Shown here piece after piece: positions 21,975 through 32,025 of a DNA stretch of 64,000 bases. The stretch is taken from NCBI GenBank assembly GCA_963556145.1, contig OY744465.1:2852001-2916000 (forward strand), given 5' to 3'. Position numbers and translations under genes: made by a program. Origin of the DNA: Hygrocybe punicea (lineage: Eukaryota; Basidiomycota; Agaricomycetes; Agaricales; Hygrophoraceae). The notes beneath the pieces are model-generated. The model was not told the DNA's origin. It did not search any database and saw nothing but the letters and a program-made list of their open reading frames with translations. The first letter of the stretch is position 1. Every line of letters begins with the position of its first letter.

Positions 21975-23640
21975 GAGTTGCCCCCCACTTGAATTTTTTT
22001 GGTTCACTTTTGGTCGGATACCACTGAATTAGGTAGGGGCAGGCCCCAAACCATTCCGGAACCCTGTTTCCAACCAAAATGATGAGTCTGGGCAAGGGGA
22101 ATGGCCACACACGGAATTGGTAAGTTGCCCCCCCTTGATATTTTTTTGTTCACCTTCACCTGAATAGAGCCTGTGCTGCCAGGTTTTCGACTACCCCCGG
22201 CCAGGCTACATCCCCACACATCGTTTTTGTTGAAAACGAGCAGTCGGGGGGGTCTCAGGCCCTCGCGTTCGGGCTCTCTGCCCAACCAGCACCACCCCAT
22301 TTTCATCCACCAAATCACCCCATCCTGTCCCATTTTCGACCACCCCCGGCCAGTATACACCCCTCGCACCTTGTTCCCATTGAAAATGAGCAGTCTGGGG
22401 GTGGCATAGTGTTGCCACGACTAAGACTACTAGTCAACTGGCAGTCATAGTCATAGATGATTTTAGCTGCAACTCAGCTAGTTGCAACTATGACTATCAA
22501 GTTGACTAAAATTATATCATGTCTGTTCTGGTATTTATAAGTGATTTAACATACATTTGTTTAATTATAGTTGACTATTCTCAAGTGTAGTTGACTACAA
22601 TGACCAGCTAAGCTGCAACTTTAGCTGCAACTATCAACTATGACTACTAAAATTTTGGTGTAAATAGTCTAGTCGTGGCAACACTAGGGTGGCAGGACCT
22701 CATGTTCCAGCTTTCTGCACAACCACCACCACCCCCCATTTTCATACACCAAATCACCCTGTCCCGCCCCATTTTCGATCACCCCCAGCCAGTCTACATT
22801 CCCAGCACCTCGTTCCCATTCAAAACAAGTGACCGGGGGGTGTCAGTACCTGGCGTTGGAGAGGGAATCTCCAGACCTCTCAGGGGAAGACTCAGGGGGA
22901 GTCGCAGCGGGGAGGGGAAAGCAAGGAAAACCCTGGATGAATGACTAAGCTACTACAGGAGAGGAAATCTACTAGCTAAGGGTCTCCGGGGTCCTAGGGG
23001 CTAGCAGCACCTGCTGCAGCGTTCCGGCTGTCTGGCCAACCACCACCAACCCCCCATTTTCAACTACCAGGATGCCCCTTCCTGCCCCATTTTCAACCAC
23101 CTATGGCTACTCTACACCCCCTGCACTTGGTTTCCATTGAAACCGAATGACCGGGGGGCCTCAAGACCTCACGTTCCAGCTGTATGCACAACCACCACCA
23201 CCACCTCATTGTCACTCACCAGGACACCCCTTCCCACCCTGTTTTCAACCACCCCCAGCCAGTACATGCCCCCCGCCACTTGTTTCCATAGAAAATGAGA
23301 GGTCAGGGGGGTCCAAATCCCTCGTGTTTCCAGCTTCTGCCTCACCAGCCCCCCCACATCTTTTTATCACCAGGACCAGTCCCCCTGCCCCATTTTCGAC
23401 CAACCCCAGCCAGTACACATCCCCCACGCCTCGTTGCCATAGAAAATGACAGGTCGGGGGGGGGTGGAAATGCCTCGTGTTTCCGCCTTCTGCCCCCCCA
23501 GGCTCCTTCATCTTCTTTGCCACCAGGATGAACCCTCTCACCCTGTTTTCAACCACCCTCCGGTGAGTAAACACCCCCCCTGCACTTTGTTACCATAGAA
23601 AATGAGAGGAAAGGGGTAGCCCTGGTTTCCACCTTTTGCA
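21975..23640. repeat. ~150-bp C-rich tandem satellite
   Basis: A degenerate unit repeats with landmarks CCCATTTTCGACCACCCC, CCAGT-TACA, CGTTTCCATTGAAAA(C/T)GA, a G-run GGTCGGGGGG and CCAACCACCACC. The CCATTTTC landmark recurs near 22331, 22769, 23083, 23240, 23390 and 23540 (about 150-bp spacing where uninterrupted). Strong strand asymmetry. The MITE hAT-C interrupts the array at 22407. Confidence 0.75.
22407..22686. mobile_element. hAT-type MITE hAT-C, 280 bp
   Basis: TIRs TAGTGTTGCCACGACTAAGA and, at the right end reverse complemented, TAGTGTTGCCACGACTAGAC. Exact 8-bp duplication GGGTGGCA at 22399-22406 and 22687-22694. Interior has repeated AGTTGCAACTATGACT and GACTATCAAGTTGACT words. Not capable of coding. 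Inserted in the satellite. Confidence 0.95.
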
Positions 23641-24321
23641 CTCACTCCCTCATTTTCTTTGTATCTAGGATTATATTTAAGTAGATACCCTTCTATCAAT
23701 ATATTTGTTTAGAGAAATGCAAGCATGCTCTCTTCAGCAAAACCATTTCTGATTACAGCCATTTTAGTAATTCATGGCACTCACAGCTTTTTTTTTCAAT
23801 TGAGAAATTTTGACTTGGTGGAATTTCAAGTGCTGAATCTTGTATCTCATGAAATACTGCATGGATTGAGATGGTTATAGAGGGAAAGTTGTTCTATTCT
23901 TTAAGGGCTACATACTGCTGTAATTAGATTTGGACAATCTTTTGTATATGGTGAGCTGTGGATGAACTAAAAGGTAAACTAGTATTTTTTGACATCCAAA
24001 GTGGTATTATCAAATTATGCTATCAGATGAAGTCCTGTGAAGAAGATTGTAGGGAGAAACTTGTTCAAGGGCTAGAAGTACATATACCGTGTTTTTCTTT
24101 ATTTTTGTCATTTGAGCCGACATTTGGAATTTATGTAATATTTCAATCCTAATGCAGACAAACATGGTACAAGCATCATTGGCTCAAAGGAAAAAAATGA
24201 GGGAAAATACAGTATATGTACTTCTAGCCCTTGAAATACTAAACAAGTTTCTCCTCACAATCTTCTTCACAGGACTTCATCTGACTGATTCTGACAGCAT
24301 AATTTGATAATACCACTTTGG

Positions 24322-25180
24322 TAGGGCACAGCACGGGTACGGGTTTACCCGCGGTTATTCCAAAATGGGTAATTCGGGTACGGGTACGGTGTTTCGGTTT
24401 GCACACCTTGTCAAAACCGTGCCTGTTATCCGCGGGTGACGGGTTGTCACGGGTCTGTCAACCCAAGCCCCAGGTAGGTTTTTTCTTTGTTATTTACTTT
24501 ATTTTCACATTAATTTCTTTACTTTTGCTAAGTTCGCGTGATATTTGCTACCACAACCGTGACAAGCGCAAACACAACAACAACGACAACAAGAAAACCC
24601 ACGAACGACAACGACAACGACAACCACGACAACCCCACACGCCAAAAACGAACCACCAAAGTTGCGACGGCGACGACAACGATAGAAAGGAAAGCCGGGA
24701 GGGTGGTGCGCCCACCTACCGGCCCAGGTACGTCCCCCCAATCCAGTCCCAATGACATCGGCTAACGAGGGGAATGGACGAGGCGAGGACGAAGACGGAC
24801 ACAGCAACAACGGTCCCACCTCGTGAACACGCTCTGGCCGCGTCAATTGACGTGCGGACGCCCATGGAAAGTGCCCGGCCCCATCCAACCTCGCGAAAAC
24901 AGATGGAGCACGTCAATTGACGTGCTCCCGTTGTTCGCGAGGTAGTTAACACGCGGGGACGCCCATGGAAAGTCCCTGGCCCCAACCCAACCTCGCGAAA
25001 ACAGACGGAGCGCGTCAATTGACGCGTCCCCGTTGTTCGCGAGGTAGTTAGGATGGAACACGGCGGGTACCCGCAGATAACGGGTACGGGTTGTACCCGT
25101 CATCGAAGCGGGTACGGTTTCTGCGGGTACGGGTGCGGTGTCGGGAATTCTGACCCGCGGTATACCCGTGCCGTGCCTTA
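24322..25180. mobile_element. hAT-type MITE hAT-B, copy 2
   Basis: 859 bp, inverted relative to copy 1 at 13851-14709 and almost identical to it. Exact 8-bp duplication CACTTTGG at 24314-24321 and 25181-25188. Inserted in FB4. Contains the same CGTCAATTGACG blocks and the AACGACAAC-rich stretch. Confidence 0.95.
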
Positions 25181-26028
25181 CACTTTGGGTGTCAAAAAAT
25201 ACTAGTTTACCTTTTAGTTCATCCACATACAAAAGATTGTCCAAATTTAATTACAGCAGTATGTATCCCTTAAAGAATAGAACAACTTTCCCTCTATAAC
25301 CATCTCAATCCATGCAGTATTTCATGAGATACAAGATTTAGCACTTAAAATTCCATGAGGTCAAAATAGTGATGGTACAGTTTGGTTCTGAACCTGGGTT
25401 TAAACCTGAACCTACATGAACCGAACCTAAGTTCAGTTCAAGGTTCAGGGTAATACCTGAACTGAACCTAAGGTTCGGTTCAAGTTCAGTCAAGGAGGGA
25501 ATCTTGTGAACCTGGTTCAAACTGGTTCGAACCTAAACCTAATCTTTCACATATTAGTCTAATTTCTGCTGAGTGGAGAGAGACTTAGTTTTGGTCCAAC
25601 TATTTACTGACTTGAAATTTCAGCACCATTAATAACAGAATCTAGATTAGTTAGAGTTGATACTGTTGCAATTATTACTTCTGTAACAGGAATATCTGCA
25701 AACTCAAATATATTTTAAAATGTAAAGTTGAAATTCAGCCTAGGATGCCATGTTGTCTGATTCAGTTATACTGATAGCAAGTTAAAATACAGCAAAACAT
25801 TTGCAATGATCATCTGAACAGTGGTCCAGGATATTTCATGCTTACTGTGCTTCAGGAGCCCTTTCAGCATATCTTTTCCATGATACATGGGTCAGCCGAG
25901 ATGGACAATTCCCACTCCAAGTGGGCTGGCTTATCTCGGCCGACCAATATCTTTCTCCAGGGCAGATGGCTTGGCCGAGGGTTCCATGTTCGGAGAAGCA
26001 TGGGTTGGCTGAAGCAGAGGGATATATT

Positions 26029-26830
26029 GGCTGGCCATGGAACATGGATTGGCCGACCTGGCTGGGTATTTCGGCTGGCCATGGAACGTGGATTGGCCGA
26101 CGGGTCTGGGTATTTCGGCTGGCCATGGAACGTGGATTGGCCGACCTGGCTGGGTATCTTGGCTGGCCATGGAACATGGATTGGCCGACCTGGCTGGGTA
26201 TCTTGGCTGGCCATGGAACATGGATTGGCCGATGGGTCTGGGTATTTCGGCTGGCCATGAAACATGGATTGGCCGACTGGGCTAGGTATTTCCACTGGCC
26301 ATGGGAGGTGGATTGGCCGACTGGTCTGGGTATTTTGGTTGGCCATGGAACATGGATTGGCCAACCGGTCTGGGTATTTCGGGTGGCCATGGAATGTGGA
26401 TTGGCCGACCAGTCTGGGTATTTCGGTTGGCCATGGAACATGGATTGGCCAATGGGTCTGGGTATTTCGGCTGGCCATGGGAGGTGGATTGGCCGACCGG
26501 GCTGGGTATCTTGGCTGGCCATGGGAGGTGGATTGGCCGACCGGGCTGGGTATCTTGGCTGGCCATGGAACATGGATTGGCCGACTGCCCTGGGTATTTT
26601 GGCTGGCCATGGAACTTGGATTGGCCAACCAGTCTCGGTATTTCACTTGGCCATGGAACATGGGTTGGCCAAATGGTCTGGGTATTTTGGCTGGCCATGG
26701 GAGATGGATTGGCCAACAGGTCTGGGTATTCAGGCTATGGATTGGCCGATGGTCTGGGTATTTCGGCTGGACATGGAACATGGATTGGCTGACCTCTGTT
26801 CGTTTATTGGCTGGCCATGAGACATGGATT
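26029..26830. repeat. 44-bp minisatellite, left arm (about 18 units)
   Basis: Unit consensus begins GGCTGGCCATGGAACATGGA and continues TTGGCCGACCTGGCTGGGTA TTTC in separate words. As 44 is not a multiple of 3, each frame cycles through the same 44-residue superunit, and nearly all six frames are open for hundreds of codons (GWPWNMDWPTGLGI-type on plus, HGQPKYPARSANP-type on minus). I treat these frames as a by-product of the repeat, not as genes. Units vary by point changes (AACGTGG, GGAGGTGG variants). Confidence 0.9.
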
Positions 26831-27117
26831 GGCTGACTGTACTGGGTGTAGCCATGGAACATGGGTTCGCGAAAGCTTTGGTCATATGACATGGCCATAG
26901 CACCTGGGTTGGCCAAAGCTCCAGCTACATTGGGATGGCCACAGCTCTAATTACATCAGCTGTCAACATGATATGCATTGGCCAACACTCAGAATACATT
27001 GGCTGGTCATGGCACATTGGTTGGCTGTTCCTAATGGGTCTCTGGCTGGTTGTGGGTCATGGATTGACCAGTGCCAGAGATATAATGGCCAGCCATGATA
27101 CGGCTGACCTTGTGACA

Positions 27118-28195
27118 TAGGGTTAGGGTTTACACCGATAAAATGCAATAAATTCCTTCTCAGACATTAACAGCTTAACATTACAACAAGTACTGCTACT
27201 GTGTCACAAATGCCTCTGAAAGGATAACAAGCAAGACACCAACGCCATTCAGTCTTGATCTCAAAGGAGGAGCTCTTCTCCTTCTTGATCAAGACTGACT
27301 GACAAAGAAAATACTAACAAAAATTTTGCGAACAAATAACCAAAAATGGATACTGAAATCAACTAAACTAACAATATTACCTGGTCTCAATGTCACTAAA
27401 GGGAGGCTTAAAAGTAATAGTGAGACTTACCTGGTCAACTTTCAATGATGCCACCAGGCCCACTACAAGTAGGTTGCCCAGCAAGGAAATCAGGGGGATT
27501 CACCTGCCCTTTCATTCCTGAAGACCTGTACAGTGACAAGCACTCATTTCTGAGGACCAGACACCAACAGTTGGCACGCAGAGATGCCACAATGTTCATT
27601 CAAGTTGAACAGATAACTTCAACAAAAGATACTGTCAGTAATGGGGTAATACAAATTAATCACTCATCTGGATGCAAACATACCAAAGAAGATACCTGAC
27701 GGTGAAAAAGAAGAACATACCACAATAATCAAGTAGTCCTGTGAAGTGAACAGACGTCAGCAACAAAGCCTGAGGAAATCACCTACCAGTTAAGACTATG
27801 ACACTACAGAATCTCTGGTTGTTGCCCGGTACAATAACCAAGGATCCTGTAGTGTCATCAAAAGTGGTAGTGGTGGTTGTGAGGTAAGGAGAAAATCTCA
27901 ACCGTGTTTGATGGGCTTGTACTTATTTGTTCATGTGACTTAACGTGTTTGTTGACCACATGTCACAAAGTGTGATGTCACGTTGGGCCGTCCAAACGTT
28001 ACATCACACTTGTGACATGTCACGTCTCATCAATCATGTGACCTGTCGCGTTGCATTAATCATGTGACACGTGAGTGGTAATAATCATCATATTCCAAGG
28101 GCAGGAATCCTGCCCTCGTCTCACTATGTATAATAGGTACAAAATACAATAATAATGATATAACGAGGGCAGGGAATCACCCTGCCCTCGTCTCA
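27118..28195. other. Cluster of strong stem-loops, left arm
   Basis: Four inverted repeats in about 1 kb: 27247-27295 (CAGTCTTGATC...GATCAAGACTG); 27800-27862 (TGACACTACAG...CTGTAGTGTCA); 27957-28020 (ACATGTCACAAAGTGTGATG pairing with CATCACACTTGTGACATGT); and 28098-28190 (two hairpins built on GGGCAGG/CCTGCCC). A TAGGGTTAGGGTTT telomere-like word is at 27118-27131. The same cluster is mirrored at 47219-48300. No gene recognised except the small frame at 27445. Confidence 0.7.
27445..27699 (+). CDS. 84-codon open frame of unknown function, left arm
   Basis: Starts MMPPGPLQVGCPARKSGG and ends HSSGCKHTKEDT. The identical frame exists in the right arm (47716-47970 minus). Contains FTCPFIPEDLYSDKHSF and RTRHQQLARRD, which look like ordinary protein sequence rather than repeat. 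No family recognised. A GT following the 3' part could be a donor; it may be an exon of a larger arm-encoded gene. Conservation between arms is not evidence of selection because the arms are recent duplicates. Confidence 0.3.
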   Translation: MMPPGPLQVGCPARKSGGFTCPFIPEDLYSDKHSFLRTRHQQLARRDATMFIQVEQITSTKDTVSNGVIQINHSSGCKHTKEDT

Positions 28196-28343
28196 TTGCT
28201 GAGCCACCCCGACGGTCGGGTTCATTACCACCGCTGCTGCTGCCGTTGCCGTTGCCGTTGTCGTGTCTGCTGCTGCTGCTGCTGCTGCTGTTGCTGCTGT
28301 TGCCGTCGCTGCTGTTGCTGCCGTTTCCATTGCCGCTGCTGCT

Positions 28344-28587
28344 GCTGCCGTTGCCGTTGCCGCTGCTGCTGCCGTTGCCGTTGCCGCTGCTGCTGCCGTT
28401 GCCGTTGCCGCTGCTGCTGCCGTTGCCGTTGCCGCTGCTGCTGCCGTTGCCGTTGCCGCTGCTGCTGCCGTTGCCGTTGCCGCTGCTGCTGCCGTTGCCG
28501 TTGCCGCTGCTGCTGCCGTTGCCGTTGCCGCTGCTGCTGCCGTTGCCGTTGCCGCTGCTGCTGCCGTTGCCGTTGCCGCTGCTGCTG
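28344..28587. repeat. 24-bp microsatellite-like array, left arm (about 10 units)
   Basis: Tandem units of GCTGCTGCTGCCGTTGCC plus GTTGCC (24 bp). All frames are open because 24 is a multiple of 3, giving long runs such as LLLPLPLP, AAAVAVAV, CCCRCRCR and, on the other strand, GNGNGSSS. These are repeat artefacts. The right-arm array (46741-47085) has about 14 units. Confidence 0.95.
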
Positions 28588-28693
28588 CCGTCGCTGCTGT
28601 TGCTGCCGTCGTCGTCGCTGCTGCTGCTGCTACCGTTGCCGTTGTCATTGTCGTGTCTGCTGTTGCTGGTGCTGCAGTTCGTGCTGCTGCCGT

Positions 28694-30099
28694 TGTTATG
28701 TGAATGTTTGTTTCACCAAGAATTACCGGAGTTGACTTTGTTCAGGTACCTTCTTGTTGTTCGTGGGTTTTTAATATTTAAATAACCTATCAGGAAGGGG
28801 TTTGTGGGTATATGTACTATATGAATCAATAGAATGTAATAGTGAGGTCTCTTCAATTAAGAATTGAGACTTTGAGTAGGTATGAATAGCAATTGGGTGT
28901 GTGATGTACTGAAAATACTAATATTCACTACTGGAATATAAAAATATGAACTAATGAATACTGATAACAATATTCACCAGTTGAATATGGACAGTTTTGG
29001 CTACAGGGCCTATTCAATCAAGAGTATCTCTGGGTATTATAATATCTGACTTAAATCCGAAGCTTCAAACGCACATTGGCTACTAGTTCAGGGATATCTT
29101 TAATACCTTTTGAATACTCTGTTTTGTTTAGGATGAAACCTTAACCTTAGACGTGTATCTATTTAGGATGAAACCTTAACCTTAGAAATGTATCTAGCTG
29201 ACTAATGCTGACTAATGAATTGATTGAACTGAGTGAACTGGGTGAATTCTCCTTGATGACAAGGGGAACTCAGAGAATGATAGAATAAGAGTGAACTAGA
29301 CTGGATTGCAAGCACTAGCTACTACAATGAGTAACTACTAGTACTAAGAGAATGAGGGATCACACTGTGTGAACCCAACTAAGAGTGACTACTGAGTGGT
29401 GAGGGGGGAAATCCTACTGACTACTGGAATTTGGGGGCCCTATTTATACTGTTGGAGAACAATGGGGGACTGAGAACAATGGGAAAGTGAGAACAATAGG
29501 ACTGAGTCATGAGAACAATGGATGGCATCAAAGAGGCTGTGAACAATGGGCTCTATCTCCATTTGGACTGTTTAGAACAATAGACTGCTCAGAACAATAG
29601 ACCATTGTCTTTATGTAAGCAGAATATCACAATCACTCTCTGATGCATCCTATCTTATCATTATCTTATCATCCTCTTGTTCACATCTTATCTAATCATT
29701 TCCCATTATCTAGCTGAGCCGCTTTTGATCAATACAAGTAAACAAGATTTGTAATCAATCCATTACTGCTAATATAGGTAACAATGCTAGTTGGGCTTGT
29801 CTCCTTGCACGCGCAATACAGAGAAATATATAATAAATACTAATGAGTGGGGGATGTGCCTCTGTGCACCATACATAAACGGCTAGGTCTGGGCATTACT
29901 AGTGAAGCCATAATAAATGATATAAAGGTAAGCATATATGCTATTTGTGTCTGTTCACTAGCATGCGTAATGTGGAAAGGCATAGAATGGGTACTAATGA
30001 GTGTAGGTGTGCATCCATAGTGTTGCACTTAAATATCTAAGTCCATGGTCCGATGGTAAACCCATGACATTACACCCAAAAACACTTGGGGTCATGACA
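28694..30099 (-). repeat. 3' LTR of the Gypsy element
   Basis: 1406 bp; on the minus strand it starts TGTCATGACCCCAAGTG and ends CATTCACATAACA (TG..CA). Contains a tandem duplication GATGAAACCTTAACCTTAG at about 29127-29190. No clear purine tract precedes it: the minus strand upstream reads TGATTTAATTGTGTTGTGCG. Confidence 0.95.
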
Positions 30100-30186
30100 T
30101 CCGCACAACACAATTAAATCAACTGTCCCCAGTTGAAACCAAAAGAAAACAACTTTTTAATCTGAGAAGAAGCTTTTACATTATTA

Positions 30187-30915
30187 CTATTCTTTTAACT
30201 TCTTCTTCATCTTTCCAAAAAATTCCTCCCAATCTTGTACATCAACTCCTTCTGCCTTTAACCGATCCATATTCTTCTTCGTAGCATTTAGTAGCGCCTT
30301 GAGGTGGTACTTAGGGCGAGTGCGCTTCTTTTGTAGCGGCTTAGGAAGTAATGCCGGAATTGCAGGGCGTTCGAAACGATTGCGGCGAGAGGAAGTTGGG
30401 TGGTTACGATTTGTGGAAAATGAAGGAGGCGATTCGAGCCATTCTCTAAACTCCGGGTCTAAGGGTACAGATTGCGAAGGGACGGTGGCGGGTGGCATAG
30501 GAAAGTTGGGAAGACTATCCATGAAAAAGTCGAAATCGTCTGGCGGCGGACAGTCAACACCTCGTACGTTCACAGATTCGAAATCGATGTATTCGTCAGA
30601 TTCCGAAGGGGGTAGCGGTGGTGTCTGAGCGGGACTAGTTGGTTTGGTAAAAAAGTCCGTATCGTATTCGGTGGGAGTATCGAATAAGCGTGATAAATCG
30701 AGACGGCGTAGAGGAATATCCATAGATGGAGAAGGTGAAGGACTGGAGTATGATGTCATAGTATGATATGGATTACGGTATATGGGCGTCTGGTAGTGCT
30801 GAAGCGCTGAGCGGAATAGCGGTGCAGTTGATGTAACAGGAGACGTTAAGGGAAAATATTTGTGGGGGAACCGGAATGGTGGGTCAAGCAATACTAATGT
30901 GGGACATTGTGTCAC
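30187..30915 (-). CDS. Third ORF of the Gypsy element, 242 aa, unknown function
   Basis: Lies 88 bp from the 3' LTR, downstream of pol, where accessory or env-like ORFs sit in some Gypsy elements. Not env-like: no signal peptide or clear membrane helix. N-terminal part is Pro/Ser-rich with LRRLDLSRLFDTPTEYDTDF; the middle is acidic (DEYIDFESVNVRGVDC, PPPDDFDFFMDSLPNF); the C-terminus is strongly basic and probably helical (PLQKKRTRPKYHLKALLNAT, then EEFFGKMKKKLKE). The acidic-then-basic layout suggests nucleic-acid or Gag binding, but this is a guess. The segment is GC-richer than the flanks, like the central part of Gag. An alternative start is MTSYSSPSPSPSMD at residue 53. Confidence 0.65.
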   Translation of the reverse strand: MTQCPTLVLLDPPFRFPHKYFPLTSPVTSTAPLFRSALQHYQTPIYRNPYHTMTSYSSPSPSPSMDIPLRRLDLSRLFDTPTEYDTDFFTKPTSPAQTPPLPPSESDEYIDFESVNVRGVDCPPPDDFDFFMDSLPNFPMPPATVPSQSVPLDPEFREWLESPPSFSTNRNHPTSSRRNRFERPAIPALLPKPLQKKRTRPKYHLKALLNATKKNMDRLKAEGVDVQDWEEFFGKMKKKLKE

Positions 30916-32025
30916 AATAGGTCCCTGTGGGTCCAGAACTAAACTAGCCCTGGCCTTGCTATATTGGGATGATGTATTTCAAATTCGATTTAAGGTTGTA
31001 TGATTGATCAAATCGGGATTTTACCATTCCCTTGGTTCTTCAGGGTCTTGAAGCTGTATCGGGTACAGATCTGCAATAGTACCAATGCTTATTTGGTCTA
31101 GACCGTTTACTCAGGTCACATGAGAAAACATGTGCCGGTCACGTGTTTTCCAGGGTCATAGCTGTACATTTGCACGATCCGTCTTTTCTTTCCTCTAGTC
31201 TGCCACTATGGTTCTGTAGTGCTCCACTCCTTTTTCTTGCTATGCCACTATGCAATAAATCGTAAAAAAATCTATCCGACGCTATGAATGGTCACTCCAT
31301 CCTCCCTTCAAGAAAAACTCAAGAAAAACCAAACCGCTAAGTAACTTCTTATATTTATATTCAATTTTCACCATTACTGAATAATTGGCATGTAGATAAG
31401 ACGGTCTAAATCTAGCCGTTCCTTACTACTATCTGCTGCAATCGTTTGACAACGAATTCGTCTGGAGGATGGATGGGCCGGGGGTGATGTTGAGCATCAC
31501 TCCGTTTCAACTAGGGGCGAGCGCTATATTTTTCGGGTGGGACTCAGTTGCTGGACTACTGGGAGTGGAGGGTCACCGGTCGTTCGTCCATTTCTTTATC
31601 TTTCTATTCATACACCAGTTGTATTTCCTTTTATTCTATTTTCTATTTCATTATGTCTTGTCATTTCATTTCGTTTCGTTTCGTTTCGTTTCGTTTCGTT
31701 ATGTCTTTTATATATATTATCATTGTATTCATATAATGGGTCCGTCAACTATTAGATGAGAGGGGTTGTATTATCACTTTGTAGCGTTATATATATTTTC
31801 TTTGCATGTCTGACTTAAAAATGACCAGCAAATCATAAAACAAATAAAATTTATCCAATCAGTTTAGATAGCATAAAAAAAGGGTGCGTGACGGGAAATC
31901 ATGTGCATAGGTAAAAATAGCGGCCAATAAAAATGCATGGGGCATAGAAAAAGAGGGTGTGCAGCGGGAAATCACATGAGGGATAGGGGTCTTGGATATA
32001 ACTGAATATTCAGTCACCAAAGGTG
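30916..32025. other. Non-coding spacer between pol and ORF3
   Basis: No gene recognised. Holds a (TTTCG)n run at 31665-31700 and AT-rich sequence. Two degenerate copies of a GGGAAATCA(C/T)(A/G)TG word occur at about 31896 and 31966 beside AAAAAGAGGGTG, next to the pol stop. Could supply a promoter or leader for ORF3 on the minus strand. Confidence 0.4.

Noticed and set aside
26029..26830. Regular repeats as a CRISPR array
   Set aside because: Units are contiguous with no unique spacers, and the organism is a eukaryote.
25842..26916. Open frames of 243-350 codons over the 44-bp minisatellite on both strands
   Set aside because: Consequence of a stop-free unit; no frame preference seen by eye.
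27118..27131. Interstitial telomere (TAGGGTTAGGGTTT)
   Set aside because: Only about two and a half units; may be chance. The mirrored copy is due to the arm duplication.
28193..28785. Long Ala/Thr, Leu/Pro, Cys/Arg and Val/Ala open frames over the CCGTTG/CTG array (also 45691-47359)
   Set aside because: All frames are open because the 24-bp unit is a multiple of 3 without stops; composition is pure repeat.
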